In this document: one piece after another, positions 1 through 11,805 of the stretch
Numbering within the stretch: position 1 is the stretch's first letter
Layout of the letters: the number at the start of each line of letters is the position of its first letter
Origin: Sepiola atlantica
Taxonomy: Eukaryota; Mollusca; Cephalopoda; Sepiida; Sepiolidae
DNA: 64,000 bases
Assembly (NCBI GenBank): GCA_963556195.1
Contig: OY744525.1
Coordinates: forward strand, 63,198,133 to 63,262,132
Direction of reading: 5' to 3'
Position numbers and translations under genes: made by a program
Notes under the pieces: model-generated
Databases searched by the model: none
Told to the model about the DNA's origin: nothing
Seen by the model: the letters and a program-made list of their open reading frames with translations, nothing else

Positions 1-540
1 TCTATAATATTTTGTAACACCTAAAGTCGTAAAAACAAAGCCCTTTTAAAAAATAACAACGATATATTTATTTGAGTGACCTACACCGTTGGGTGTAGGT
101 TGCCGAAAGTTAATACAATGTCACAGTGAAGGAAATAATAATAAAGTAAGCAAAGTCGGCCGCCTTTCAGTGGAGGATAGCATTGCTCGGCGTCAAGTTG
201 ACCGGTACCAGAGAGAAGACGTCTTTCTTCGTGAGTGCTTCGAAGCTCTCTGCGACTGTTGTGCAAAATCCCAAAGTGTCGAGAAGTAGTCCTTCGAAGG
301 TTCAGTCAAAATTAATACGCCCTGGAGTCTGATTGATCCCCGTGTTCCCCAATCACCTTACAGGGACTGCTCTCCGCGAGAAAAAAGAAAGACATGTTAA
401 TGTTCATGACTGCTACAGATGAACTCAACATTGATTGGGTGGGAGGGAGTGTGAGTACACTGAGATTTATTTAAATCATTTTCGGTATATCTATAATCTT
501 TAATCTCGGCGTTTCCTGAGAAGGAATTCGGATCCCTCTG
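1..540. other. Unassigned sequence, no recognisable gene
   Basis: Mixed-composition DNA, less AT-rich than its surroundings around 140-300. Short open frames on both strands here (about 60 codons) show no motif I recognise, no conserved repeat partner elsewhere in the window, and no splice-like context. A 5-bp-arm hairpin around 85-107 (ACACC/GGTGT) is the only visible structure. It could be an old repeat or unique intergenic DNA. Confidence 0.4.
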
Positions 541-573
541 TACTCTTGCTTCGAACGATGAACCACATATTAC

Positions 574-574
574 C

Positions 575-612
<38 letters not shown>
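574..612. repeat. (TA)n microsatellite
   Basis: About 19 uninterrupted TA units followed by AT-rich single-copy DNA to about 1250 in which I see no gene or repeat. Confidence 0.9.
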
Positions 613-616
<4 letters not shown>

Positions 617-1249
617 TTTCTATAATTTTCATGACATAAATAAAATAACAAAAAAAACAACGTTATATTTCTTTTTTTATGGGCGTCCGGCGAAAATGCA
701 GACACCACAATATTATTGGTCCCCTTTGATCAAAATGAGATATACTTATCCGAGTACCTTGACTAAGGCATTTTCAGAATGTATATGCTTATAGGTCTAT
801 CTCCAAAACCGTAGGTAGAGTTCGTGATCAAACAACAACAAAAACAGATACAAACTGGTACAGATACAAACTGGTAAGGATATTAACAAAAATTACATAT
901 TTACATCATTCGATATAAAGTATGGTTACCCTTCCGTCCGAGTTTGGACAGTAGATAACGCACTGGAAATCGCTATGGTCTCTCAACGACAAACAAAAAC
1001 GATTACCTTCTGAGACGAATAAGAACTTACGTGGCCCGAGGAAGCTGTATTTCGAAAGAAATGGTAGCTAAAACATGTATGCACATATTTAGGCAATGTT
1101 TGCATAAATAAAGGAATTTACACTATAATACAGCTCTACTTATTATTGGGCACTATTGTATCAACATCGGAGTTTCATTGGATTAACATCTAGGATACAT
1201 GAATGCAATGAATACATAACGCTTCACAATTCTCGAGCGCTCTACAGCG

Positions 1250-1250
1250 T

Positions 1251-1310
<60 letters not shown>

Positions 1311-1312
1311 TT
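1250..1312. repeat. (TA)n microsatellite flanking a dispersed tail motif
   Basis: About 30 TA units immediately upstream of the 1330-1440 motif that recurs at 23.85 kb. Confidence 0.9.
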
Positions 1313-1329
1313 TGATTTGGTGTCTATAC

Positions 1330-1440
1330 CCTGTGCTGATGAAGAGACTTGATATCAATAACAAATCATCGTCTCAGAAACGATCGTACACGAAACTGTT
1401 GTTTATGTTGAATTCTTGGAACGTATGTAAATGAATATGT
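1330..1440 (+). repeat. Dispersed repeat with CTGATGA + GAAACGATCGTAC motifs
   Basis: Shares GAAACGATCGTAC and GAATTCTTGGAAC, in the same order and spacing, with 23848-23980. It carries CTGATGA at about 1336 followed by a possible GAGAC/GTCTC stem and then GAAAC-GATC-GTA. That layout resembles the 3' tails of Penelope-like elements, in which hammerhead-type cores are known, but the A-A closing pair of stem II makes this copy non-canonical. It could equally be the tail of an unrelated retroelement. Confidence 0.45.
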
Positions 1441-1480
1441 CGTAAATTTGTTTACGTAGGATCTATAATTATACATATAC

Positions 1481-1588
<108 letters not shown>

Positions 1589-1647
1589 AAATTCACATAC
1601 ACATTGCAAGTATCAGCATTTCTTACCAAAATTATGCACTTTAACAA

Positions 1648-1730
1648 TATATAAATATATATATATATATACATACATACATACATACATACATACATTG
1701 GCCTATATTATAGGGTGGAGGATAAGTAAA
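1648..1730 (+). repeat. (TACA)n plus 'ATTGGTCTTTATTATAGAG'-type motif
   Basis: A (TA)n/(CATA)n tract followed by CATTGGCCTATATTATAGGG-like sequence. The same microsatellite-plus-motif arrangement recurs at about 7460-7585, 16485-16535 and, on the minus strand, 30040-30090, so this is one end of a dispersed element whose interior I cannot define. The motif also forms the inner edge of the palindrome at 27.6 kb. Confidence 0.55.
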
Positions 1731-2165
1731 AGAAGTTAATATATGTTAAAGACATCATAAAAACAAAATGTAAAAACAATTTTCGGAGTTTAACGCATTT
1801 TTATACTATCCAGTACATCGTCAGAAGGAAAATAACGATTTTTCATTCGCCTAATACAGAGAGCTTTCATTTACAACCGAAGGTGTGATGGTCAAGTGTA
1901 AACAAAGTCCAAACTCTCTGCCCTGGGTCATTTGTCTACGAAGCGTATCAGTGAAAATTCGTGACCAACAATGAACCAAGTCATGTGGAGAAAGGAATAG
2001 GAAGAATATGGGTGATATAATAAAGATGGGGGAGAGGAAAGGAGAAAAAAGAACAAAATATAAGCATTTGAAGGGAACGCGGAAGAGGGACATAAGGAAA
2101 AAAAACGAAAAACAAAAGAAAGAAACATGCAATGTGTTTGGCTGCCGAGTGGACAGTCGTAGGAA
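1730..2165. other. Unassigned AT- and purine-rich DNA
   Basis: A purine-rich stretch at 2020-2125 creates low-complexity reading frames on both strands (Lys/Arg-rich one way, Phe/Ser/Leu-rich the other). No gene is supported. Confidence 0.4.
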
Positions 2166-2171
2166 AAGAGA

Positions 2172-2320
2172 CCTCTCGGGTGCTGGCTTTTAAAACCCCA
2201 CTTTCCTGACCCGATCTTGGGTCACATCTTACTTGTAGGAGTAAGATAAAACTGGCCTTGTGCCTAACTCCTGGGGAGGAGTAAATAAAACCTGTTTGGG
2301 CACCTGCCTAAATAAATTGG
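2172..2320 (+). repeat. 5'-truncated unit of the U2-headed SINE-like array
   Basis: Matches the 3' half of the following units from the GTGCTGGCTTTT region, through the CCCGATCTTGGGTCACATC block, to the CTCCTGGGGAGGAGTAAATAAAACCTG tail region. The U2-like head is missing, as expected for 5' truncation or for the edge of a tandem array. Confidence 0.75.
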
Positions 2321-2663
2321 GCTTCTTGGCCTTTTGGCTGAGATCAAAGTGTAGTATATGTTCCGATGGATACTGCACGCCTGTCCTGTGCAGTTCTAGG
2401 AGGTCCACCCTCCCAGGCTTTGCCTCCCCTCTTTGGGGAGGAGTAAGTTTATTGCTTACTGTCTGAGGCGCCCCTACCGGGGAATGCCGACGGGGCTGCC
2501 CAGGCAATTTTAAAATGGCCAGAGTGCTCACTTCTCGAGCGCTGGCTTTTCAAACCCCACTTTCTCGACCCGATCTTGGGTCACATCTTACTTGTGGAAG
2601 TAAGATAAAACTGGCCTTGTGCCTAACTCCTGGGGAGGAGTAAAAAAAAAAAAAAAAAATTGG
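2321..2663 (+). repeat. U2-snRNA-headed SINE-like unit 1
   Basis: The first ~42 nt (CTTCTTGGCCTTTTGGCTGA, AGATCAAAGTGTAGTATATG) resemble the universally conserved 5' end of U2 snRNA, including the GUAGUA branch-point-recognition segment. The similarity stops just after the GTTCC, so this is not a U2 gene. The body carries two self-complementary GC-rich segments around 2400-2445 and a GTAAG...CTTAC hairpin, and ends in a homopolymeric A tract at 2642-2660. Period to the next unit is 343 bp. U1/U2-headed SINEs have been reported in crocodilians; this identification rests on remembered U2 sequence and needs alignment. Confidence 0.7.
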
Positions 2664-3001
2664 GCTTCTTGGCCTTTCGGCTGAGATCAAAGTGTAGTAT
2701 CTGTTCCGATGGATACTGCACGCCTGTCCTGTGCAGTTCTAGGAGGTCCACCCTCCCAGGCTTTGCCTCCCCTCTTTGGGGAGGAGTAAGTTTATTGCTT
2801 ACTGTCTGAGGCGCCCCTACCGGGGAATGCCGACGGGGCTGCCAAGGCAATTTTTAAATGGCCAGAGTGCTCACCTTTCGAGCGCTGGCTTTTCAAACCC
2901 CACTTTCTCGACCCGATCTTGGGTCACATCTTACTTGTGGGAGTAAGATAAAACTGGCCTTGTGCCTAACTCCTGGGGAGGAGTAAATAAAACCTGTTAG
3001 G
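2664..3001 (+). repeat. U2-snRNA-headed SINE-like unit 2
   Basis: Same unit as the preceding one; here the head reads CTTTCGGCTGAGATC and GTAGTATCTGTTCC, closest of the three to canonical U2 (GUAGUAUCUGUUC). The tail is AAATAAAACCTG instead of poly(A). Differences from units 1 and 3 are a few scattered substitutions and the tail, so duplication is recent. Period to the next unit is 338 bp. Confidence 0.7.
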
Positions 3002-3336
3002 GCTTCTTGGCCTTTTGGCTGAGATCAAAGTGTAGTATCTGTTCCGATGGATACCGCACGCCTGTCCTGTGCAGTTCTAGGAGGTCCACCCTCCCAGGCT
3101 TTGCCTCCCCTCTTTGGGGAGGAGTAAGTTTATTGCTTACTGTCTGAGGCGCCCCTACCGGGGAATGCCGACGGGGCTGCCCAGGCAATTTTTAAATGGC
3201 CAGAGTGCTCACCTTTCGAGCGCTGGCTTTTCAAACCCCACTTTCTCGACCCGATCTTGGGTCACATCTTACTTGTGGGAGTAAGATAAAACTGGCCTTG
3301 TGCCTAACTCCTGGGGAGGAGTAAATAAAACCTGTT
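3002..3336 (+). repeat. U2-snRNA-headed SINE-like unit 3
   Basis: Third head-to-tail unit, again with the U2-like head and AAATAAAACCTG tail. It runs into non-repeated DNA. A conserved minus-strand open frame in units 1-3 is explained by their near-identity, not by coding. Confidence 0.7.
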
Positions 3337-3690
3337 CTGATGCTACACTTAGGTTTATTCTGTACTAGCTCGGTGAAAGAGAAATCCTTCTAGACTGGAG
3401 CAATTTTAATTTTTGTTTTAATCCAGAATGCCCCTTTTTGAGAAGTTGAATTTCCCTCACATTAAAAACCGACCTTCTGTTTAACTCTGCCCTCGTGGGG
3501 AGGCAAGTGAATAGGATCAGATCATATGGTCAATTTTGATGCTATTAACATTTATGTTAGGAAAAAAAAGATTGAAATGCTACAGTCTTTCAATAGAGAA
3601 ATTGTTTTAAAATGTAATCGTATATTAGAAGAAATGAAATAAGACCGGAAACGAAGATAGAACGCGACATCTCTGTATTAATAACATCAC
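3337..3690. other. Sequence downstream of the U2-SINE array
   Basis: Contains TTAACTCTGCCCTCGTGGGGAGG, vaguely similar to the array tail, so part of it may be an older diverged unit. No gene seen. Confidence 0.35.
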
Positions 3691-3702
3691 AAGACACCTT
3701 CA

Positions 3703-3728
3703 CGTGTGTGTGTGTGTGTGTGTGTGTG
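3703..3728. repeat. (GT)n microsatellite
   Basis: About 13 GT units. Confidence 0.9.
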
Positions 3729-3904
3729 GATGCTTTTCACATGCGTAGTTTTGCTAATCATCCATTCAATTATTATTTTATTATTGATCGAATGCTTCGG
3801 AATTTTTTTAGATGAGGACTGATAATTTTTAGTAGTTGGATTATTCAGACTACTGTTCTCATCTTGGATGTTATTCTCACAACGTTTCGGCCCATACAAC
3901 CTTC

Positions 3905-4175
3905 ACAAGGACCCGTGGCGCAACGGATACAAGCACTAAGTCATAATCAGTTCGAAGTGATAGTCTTCTGAAGATTGAAGGTTCAATCCTCAGTACGGAC
4001 GATACTAAGAATACAATTGCGAATTACTTAAGACTTTCGACGGAGCGAGAGCCAGTTACCTCTGTGGATTAAATAAAGGTGTTCGTTCGAAATTCCGTAC
4101 AGATTCCCGAGTTCGACCGAAAGTTCCATGGTTCGACAAGACGCACCGGAAGAATGCTGGAGTCAAAAATACAAG
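3905..4175 (+). repeat. tRNA-Arg-derived SINE
   Basis: The head GGACCCGTGGCGCAACGGAT matches the 5' half and A box of invertebrate tRNA-Arg, and GATTGAAGGTTCAATCCT matches its T arm and B box about 65 nt later. An insertion in the anticodon region shows that this is not a functional tRNA. The tRNA-unrelated part ends in GGAGTCAAAAATA after a CCGGAAGAATGC segment. Its 3' region is related to 25.75-25.88 kb (GGTTCAACGCAAGACACC, AAGAAGGCCGGGGGT), so this is a family. Such SINEs are transcribed by RNA polymerase III and mobilised by a partner LINE. Confidence 0.7.
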
Positions 4176-4494
4176 AAGGTAAACTAAAACGAATTTTTAT
4201 AAATTCTATTTTGTGTTTTATTAATATTCACCCACTTATCTCCTTCACCGGCACACAAGACTGACAATACCCAACCAGTTTCCCTTCCCTGCATTCGTCA
4301 CGTAATCAACACCCATCTTTTTATCGGTATGCTTGCTGATTGGGATCTCCGTTTCCTAGCTTCTTATTCATAATTTTAAGAGTTAAAAAAATCGAGAGTA
4401 TTTATGCGATTTAAAAAAAAAAAAGCGAAACAAAAATGAAAATAAAAAAATTCCCGGTCAACGCTGGGTAGGTAATCAAGTTAGAAAATGATTT

Positions 4495-4860
4495 TAAACT
4501 GCATCCGGTGGGGCGGTTCCAGCTCAAACAGAGATTGGGATTGCCTCACAATGGAGCTACCACTCAGCCACCACTACTCCCAGGCCCCCTCTGACCCGGA
4601 GTGGTAGAACCTGTCTAGGGTCCCACTTATGGGTTAAATATGTCTTTTCATCCCTGCTGCCTTGTAGGGTATGCCTCTTCATGCAGAGGTTAAGAAAAGG
4701 AAAACTATGAAATCAAACTAGGCAAGACCTCAACCGCGGAGCTACTCAGCGTCGGCGGAAGAGGGCAACACCCGTCGGGCAGGCGACATGGCGGGGGACT
4801 TGATGGATCAAGAGCCCGGCAGCTCGATGGATAACCATTCTTCACATCATGTTTTAACTT
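4495..4860 (+). repeat. GC-rich probable interspersed repeat, family unknown
   Basis: GC-rich island (CAGCGTCGGCGGAAGAGGG, GGCGACATGGCGGGGGAC) in otherwise AT-rich DNA. The composition resembles untranslated leaders of mollusc or fish non-LTR elements. No second copy in the window and no protein motif, so the nature is a guess. Confidence 0.3.
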
Positions 4861-5035
4861 GTTACTGGCTATCTTGCTTTCGCTTGTTGCTGGACTCAAC
4901 AGTTTGAACCGAAAGAGGATCTAGCTGTCGTACGAAGCTAGATCTCTCTATTTGCAATCTAAGTACAGACACTCCTTCAGACAATGACACTTTTCCGAAT
5001 GAAGTAGTGGTACTCGTCTGACAAAACGGTGCGGT

Positions 5036-5039
<4 letters not shown>

Positions 5040-5093
<54 letters not shown>
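5040..5093. repeat. (TA)n microsatellite
   Basis: About 27 uninterrupted TA units. Sequence 5100-5455 downstream has no recognisable gene. Confidence 0.9.
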
Positions 5094-5095
<2 letters not shown>

Positions 5096-5458
5096 CACAC
5101 TTCTATCCTGTCACATAAAAAAGTCAGCGATTAAAACACTTGTTTTTTTCTAGCTCCGGACGAAACCATATTTCAAGTAGTGAGTGGAAGCGAAAAATCT
5201 TAATAGCAGGTCAGAAAATCACCTCAAACATACAATGCCGTCTGAAATTAATTAAGAAAGAAATCATCCACTCTATAATAATAAAAGTCAACGGTGGATG
5301 CTTGTTTTTCTCTAGGTCATCAGAAATTATGATAATTTATATATTAAAATTAAATTACTGACGTAGTGCTAAAATGTGAATAATGTATCAAAATAGCGAG
5401 TGTTAACACTAGCGATGCATATTATTTTTTATTAATTCTTATGGAGAGTGTAGACTAA

Positions 5459-5482
5459 TGTGTGTGTGTGTGTGTGTGTGTG
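5459..5482. repeat. (TG)n microsatellite
   Basis: About 12 TG units. Confidence 0.9.
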
Positions 5483-5737
5483 TTTGAATCTATCGTCCCG
5501 TGGCAGCGCTTAGGTTTATACATACGCCTGTTACGCATTTACCCGCCTGCAGGCTGTACATAGCGCGAGATGCGAAATACTTTCCGGAAGGCAAATACTT
5601 TTCTCCAGAAAATAAACTTAAAACATTTAACCTCTTAAAACGTAACTGTCGGCAACATTTCGAAACATTAATGTAAAAGTGTCCAGCATTCTGCGCATGC
5701 GTATATATATATATATATAAACAGAACATCGAATAAG

Positions 5738-5739
<2 letters not shown>

Positions 5740-5822
<83 letters not shown>
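5740..5822. repeat. (CA)n microsatellite, about 41 units
   Basis: 83 bp of uninterrupted CA. A short (TA)n at 5702-5718 and diverged GATA/TAGA-rich sequence (5835-5990) flank it. Confidence 0.95.
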
Positions 5823-5824
<2 letters not shown>

Positions 5825-5989
5825 AAAACATAGAATTATATAGATATACAGATACAAATACAAAAATGGAATCATATAGATAGATACACACATGGAATTA
5901 GACAGGTAGATAGATATTTAATAAAAGTAGATAGAATATTGAATTAAATAGATAAATCAATAGATATAAAGAAAATTAAATTAGATATA

Positions 5990-7460
5990 CTAACATATAT
6001 ATCCTCCTCCAGTCGCATATTTTTGTTGGCAGAAAATGAGATAAATCTCTGAAGTAGGAGTAGTAATAACGTTTGGAACAGCAAAATGATGTTTTTTTTC
6101 GTAAGTGACATCCCCGGAAAAAGTATGAAGCTTCATCGTTACTATTGGAGAATTTCCGTCAAATTTAAAGCAGGCGGTTAACTTTTATGTCTCTCTGCTT
6201 ATGTTCGCAATATCAATAATCAAATATAAACAAACACTAAACAGCATTTTAAATTATTCAAATAATAGAATAGAGACGCTTGTTCTTCCATTCACTCCAA
6301 TTTAATTGTAAACATGCTGAATTTAATAAAGAAAGTAGCTAATACAATTACACATGTCTTTTATTTTTAAATTATCAACGAAATTACTTTAAATCTCTTA
6401 ATGAATGAATTGTATGAAAAATAGATTTACATTAATAAAATTAAGAAAATAAAGCTAAAAAAACATCTCAAAGATTGAATATTCGACGGATGCTAATAGA
6501 ATATATTTAATTATTCCTAATACTATCGATTAAGCACTATTTTATTTCAGATTGTACACTTTTTTGGAAAAATACTGGTTCAATTTTTTGCAGATGGTAG
6601 TCAGTTTACTTAGCAACTTTAACTTAAACTTTCGAGAATTTCTTCACCACCGTTTGATTTTTTTTATTTAACTGCGTTGTACACTTCTGTAATATATCGG
6701 TTGTCTTTGTAGACAAACTTGAATTATCACGTAAATTAAAATTACAAAAGTAATAAAAACGGAAAAGGGAAAATAATGAAGTAAAGATTGCATCATGTCG
6801 CTTTTAAAAAATTACTTTAACCCCCCCCCCAGGAAATATCGAAGTTAAAATTGAAAGCAATTAAGAATAAAATGTAACCTCCTTGTTAATATTTTTACAC
6901 TGTCAGTCACGAAACGAACGGTGGCTAAGTGGTTAACGACACGAACTGAAAACCTGGATGTGCCAGGTTCGAATCCAGTTTGTTCCACAGAAACACTTTC
7001 TTAAGTTCTAACTAGAAATATATCGGTGAAAACTAATGCCAAGAATAGAATTCTCTCATTCACACGAAATGAAAAACGAAAATAACATTTCTTAATACAA
7101 AATTGTAAATAACATGTTATTTTTTTTCGATAATATTCATATTAATATAAAATAACAATCGGTGAAGTTAAAAGAAGAAATAAGAAAGAAAGAAAAACGT
7201 CTTAAGCTGGAAAGTTCACAAAGATAAAGACAAACAATGTATCAATCGATATAGGAAAAAAGAAAGGAAAAACGTAAAATAAGGAAAAAAGAAAGAAAAA
7301 AGAAAGAAAAGAAAAAAAGAAAGCGTCTTATTATGGAAATAATGAAGGAATTTTTTTCTGAATTTATTTAAGACTGCTGAGTGTTGCTATTTGCTTTCCC
7401 CTTCCCCATAACAATTGAAATGGTTTTATCCGGTAGTTTTTTTTATTCGCTAAGATTTAT
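5990..7460. other. AT-rich intergenic DNA with one tRNA-like segment
   Basis: No reading frame or element recognised. At 6915-6986 the A-box-like TGGCTAAGTGGTTAAC and B box GGTTCGAATCC are about 38 nt apart and flanking segments 6916-6921/6980-6985 could pair with two G-U pairs, but no proper T stem or anticodon stem forms. This is more likely a decayed tRNA-headed SINE than a tRNA gene. The stretch at 7160-7325 is purine-rich (AAAGAAAGAAAA). Confidence 0.4.
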
Positions 7461-7468
7461 GTGACCAA

Positions 7469-7537
<69 letters not shown>

Positions 7538-7585
7538 TATATTCAATAAATACACATTGGTCTTTATTATAGAGTGGAGGATTAA
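7370..7585 (+). repeat. Dispersed element with embedded (CA)n(TA)n
   Basis: 7370-7450 (GTTGCTATTTGCTTT...AATGGTTTTATCCGG) is similar to 16370-16435, and both copies end in TACACATTGGTCTTTATTATAGAGTGGAGGA-type sequence after a microsatellite. In this copy the spacer is (CA)11(TA)n. The element therefore carries, or repeatedly acquires, a microsatellite at one internal site. Confidence 0.6.
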
Positions 7586-9780
7586 ACAATTTTATTAAAT
7601 AAATGTGAATATTAATTTAAATCTAAATAAAATAAATGACCGTATTTCTACATAAGCAGTTTTATTAAATTAATTTAATAAAACTGTTAGTGTTATGTAA
7701 CTTCACGTTTTACAAATACAATGATACTTAAACTGACAATAGAGAGATACAGATCTTCTATACTTAACTCAACTATTTAGACAGACTGATAGATACACAC
7801 ATATATAACTACAGACAGAATTCGACGTTCTCCGCTTCGGGCGACTTTCAAACGTTTTTTTAGTTATTACGGCATTTTATTATACGTCATTCCACAACCA
7901 AATTCCAAAAACGGGACCGAATCAAAAACAATCTTTGTTTGTTTGTTCCGCTTTCGTTACGCCATGTCTGCAGATGAGCTCATATCGCTTTGAGTCTGAT
8001 ATTTTTTTATCTTGTCCTTTAAATTTGACTCTTACGGGTAAGATCTGTTTATGACTCGCCCTGGGAACTAGTTTGTTTTGCAAACTATCGGACACGACAA
8101 CCTGTATTGATTTGCATGTGTAAAAATTCACACTAGTGAATATATCTACAATTCAACATACGTCTCCCCCATAATGTAACATATAAAACCTGGGTCCAAT
8201 TGTAAGTTTGCACGTTCGAAACTAGGGGTTAAATGACATCAGTGCGACCACTTATGTTCCTTTGGGTGGCAAACTTGAGTCAGTTGGGTTTGTTTATTTA
8301 TTTTCTACTGTAAGGGTTTTTTTTACATTTATTTTACCACTAATTAAGAATATATTTGGAACTCGGTTCCGTGCGACTATAAGTATCGCGTCATCAGAAA
8401 AAAACATTAAAGTATAAGAGCAGACTTAGAAGAATAAGCACCCGAAATCATTTTTACCAAAGACATCTACACTTTTGTCGATTTTCATTGCAAAAAAGAA
8501 AAAAAGAGACCAAACGTTATCAAATTTTGGAAACTTAATTCACGTACAGACAGATGTTACACAAGTAATATTCTAGGAATTATTAAAAGTTTAAAATCCC
8601 CAAAACGTCAAACTTTCTCGTCTAAAGACTCATATGGAAGAGGGAAATTCCCAGCTAAAATGCTGGCAACGTTTCAATTGGTTATGCACGACTGCAAGAA
8701 TTGTAAAAAAGATAAAGTATGCTGAAATGCGTATGGTTTATTATATAAATGTTAATACTTTCTTTCTTCTTGGTGTTAATGACTTTTATCCAACCTAAAG
8801 GATGGTTATACTGACTAAAATGAGAGCCAATGAGAATCGCGTATTTGGTTTGGCCCTCAATCTATTAAAAGAACTGACTTTCGTCCATCTGGTGTTTTGG
8901 GGAATTTTGCTCCATGTTGAAACTCACACCAATGCCTACGCATGAGCCCTTATTATGTCTACTCGGATAATCTCCCGGCGGTCTACCAAACCTTAGAATG
9001 TCGAAACCACCGTACGTCACGCCAGACATTTTGGAGTCACCCAGTCAGTAAGAATAGTTCTACCTGCGCATTTCATACACAAAAGTACTAGTACACGCAT
9101 AGAAACACCCTTGCACGTTATATACACAAACACGAGAACATTAGCATTCGCATATAGATTATACTTCCTGTAAATATTTTATATGCATTGTTATCTTGGT
9201 TAACATACACTTTTCGTTTTGTGTTGATTGTTCCACTTACTGCATGTTCATTAATTATCGCTAAATACATGAACACTTTCCTCGTAAACGTACCGAACAC
9301 GCTGCTCATTTTTATAACGATTCTAAAATATTACCCTAGGCCTTACAGTTAATACAGCCGAAGGTACTACAAAGTCATAATCCGATTTCGATTTGTTTTA
9401 TAAGTCTGCTGCTGCATACCCTGAAAGCATTCAGTTACGACTATCAGAGTTTTATAGTTACAGTTGGTCCAAATAGTTTATATTTGTTCTCTATCACTCC
9501 TGAACACGAGCCAAGTTTACTAATTCTACACCTGCAGTGGCACTTGGGGTATAGGCATGGACTATAAAATATAGATATTAATCAATTACGTTAAGACAGA
9601 CATTCTCTAAATATTTAGATAGAAAAACAGAAGAAAAGAAACTGAACGCCGAAATGACGCTAACAAAAGAAAGACTGATGAGAAAAACTCCGTGAAAAGT
9701 AACGAGTGAAAGAGACTAGGATATGACATTGAGAAGATATGACTATATCCGTTTCGTTGCTGGTTTAATATTATTAAAGT
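7586..9780. other. AT-rich intergenic DNA, no gene recognised
   Basis: Only short open frames with no motif. At 8345-8400 (minus strand) CTGATGA is followed by a GCGA/TCGC stem and a GGAAC/GTTCC stem. This resembles the other CTGATGA-plus-hairpin tails in the window, but the catalytic GAAA is absent. Confidence 0.4.
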
Positions 9781-9904
9781 GGGCTAGTGTTCAGGAGAGA
9801 TCGAAAAAATGTAAAAGACACGGTATTAGGGCATACCACAACTAAACAAGAACGAATATTCGTAAGATACGGCCATTCAATGTGTGCGTTTTGCGATAAT
9901 ATTA

Positions 9905-10250
9905 TTATTTTAAACCGAAACGTGACTGACCGACAAAAATGCTACTTCGAACCGAAACGTGACAGAAAAAAAAAATGCTATTTCAAATCTAAACGTGACA
10001 GACCGACAGAATATTATTTGAATCCTAAACGTGACAAACAAAAATGCGGATTCAAACGTAAATGTGACAGACCGAAAGAAATAATATTTTAAACCTAAAT
10101 GTTACAGACCGAAAGAAATAATATTTTAAACCTAAATGTTACAGACCGACAAAAATACAATTTCAATCCTAAACGTGACAGACCGACAGAAATGCTGTTT
10201 CAAACCTAAACGTAACAAACCGACAAAATGCTATTTTAAACCTAAACCCT
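9905..10250 (+). repeat. ~37-bp minisatellite, block 1 (diverged)
   Basis: About nine degenerate units of the form ACGTGACAGACCGACAAAAA-TGCTATTTCAAACCTAA, with variable A-tract length. Downstream to about 10560, further relics include the boundary-like motif AAGATGCGTCTATTTAATCT and GTGCGATTAGCGATGA. The same unit and boundary motif recur at 21.4-22.0 kb (reverse orientation) and 55.0-57.4 kb. Confidence 0.8.
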
Positions 10251-10560
10251 AACCAGACCTTGCGACCAACATATAAGCACGGCTCAAATAAGATGCGTCT
10301 ATTTAATCTGTGCGATTAGCGATGAGAATTCTATTTAAAATTTAAGCCTGACAGACTAGCGAAAATGTATCTTAAACTTATGCGCGACAGACCAACAGCC
10401 AGCCAATAACCATTATAGATCTGATTGGACGCATCTAAAATAAGATGGGTTCGTTCAATCTGTGCGTTTAATAATGAAATCGTCATTTCAAACTGAGACA
10501 TGACTGATTAAGTGACTGACGGACCTAGCCTGTAATAGTGATTAGAGGTCGCATTGGCAA
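10251..10560 (+). repeat. Minisatellite block 1, degenerate edge
   Basis: Two copies of AAGATGxGTCyrTTyAATCTGTGCG (10293 and 10445) alternate with highly diverged 37-bp units. Both are shared with the other blocks. Confidence 0.6.
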
Positions 10561-10844
10561 GGAAGGACATGTGATTGTGATTGGCACTCATCTTTATTCG
10601 GTGCCCAGCATTGTTATACTTCTGAACAGAACAGGCAAATGCAACTATTATTGAATTTGTCCATAGACGACACTCATCGACTTATTCACACTATACTAAA
10701 AGAACTTATAGTATATTTAGAAGTAAGGACGGTGGTACCAATACAAGAAGAGTGACCTCCGAAGAAGGGCGAGTGCATATATCAATACGTAATGATGAAA
10801 GTAACGCTGATGAGGAAATAGAAGAGAGGACCAAAGAGACAGTG

Positions 10845-10921
10845 TGTGTGTGTGTTAGAGAGAGAGAGAGAGAGAGACAAACAGAGACAGGGAGAGATAG
10901 TGATAGAGAGAGTCAGAAAAT

Positions 10922-10992
<71 letters not shown>
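10845..10992. repeat. (GT)n/(GA)n compound microsatellite
   Basis: GT repeat followed by interrupted GA tracts; the last pure GA tract covers about 10928-10991. The Arg/Glu-only and Ser/Leu-only open frames across it are artefacts. Confidence 0.9.
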
Positions 10993-10995
<3 letters not shown>

Positions 10996-11029
10996 AATAT
11001 TAATATTTCGAATAATCCACCGGGGTCCG

Positions 11030-11247
11030 AGCAAATATGCAAAGATTGTCAGCATTACTTGGGGAAATGCCTAGAGAGATGGTGACGAACAGTAGGAAAG
11101 CCCAAGGGTGACGAAGGCGCCGATGTTACACCGCCGGAGAAGTTGAAAGAAAAGGCCTTCGGTTTATCTGTGCACATACGTACGTAAATATTTACGTACA
11201 AGAAGAATCCCATAAAAAGCGTGACAAACGCTAGACAATTTCATTCG

Positions 11248-11248
<1 letters not shown>
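11030..11248. other. Short unassigned segment
   Basis: Moderate GC (GGCGCCGATGTTACACCGCC) between two large simple repeats. No motif recognised. Confidence 0.35.
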
Positions 11249-11299
<51 letters not shown>

Positions 11300-11766
11300 C
11301 ATATATATACATGATATATATGTCATATATATACATGATATATATGTCAAATATATATATATATATCTGTCATATATATACATGATATATATGTCAAATA
11401 TATATATATCTGTCATATATATACATGATATATATGTCATATATATATATATCTGTCATATATATACATGATATATATGTCATATATATATATGTCATAT
11501 GTACATGATATATATGTTATATATATATCATATATATATATATCTGTCATATATATACATGATATATATGTTATATATATATCATATATATATATATCTG
11601 TCATATATATACATGATATATATGTTATATATATATCATATATATATATATCTGTCATATATATACATGATATATATGTTATATATATATCATATATATA
11701 TATATCTGTCATATATGTTATATATATATCATATATATATATATCTGTCATATATGTTATATATAT

Positions 11767-11805
<39 letters not shown>

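Noticed and set aside
2229..3188. Minus-strand ~63-100-codon frame conserved in three copies (QPRRHSPVGAPQTVSNKLT)
   Set aside because: The conservation follows from near-identical SINE units; no synonymous-bias signal is visible and the frame ends in U2-like head.
2321..3336. True U2 snRNA gene cluster
   Set aside because: Only the first ~42 nt resemble U2; the Sm site and 3' stem-loops are missing and the body occurs elsewhere with other heads.
6915..6987. tRNA gene
   Set aside because: A and B boxes are recognisable, but the T stem has mismatches and no anticodon stem forms; more likely a SINE head or relic.
10232..10250. Telomere-like CCTAAACCCTAACC
   Set aside because: Only two imperfect units, produced by the minisatellite's AAACCTAAACG edge.
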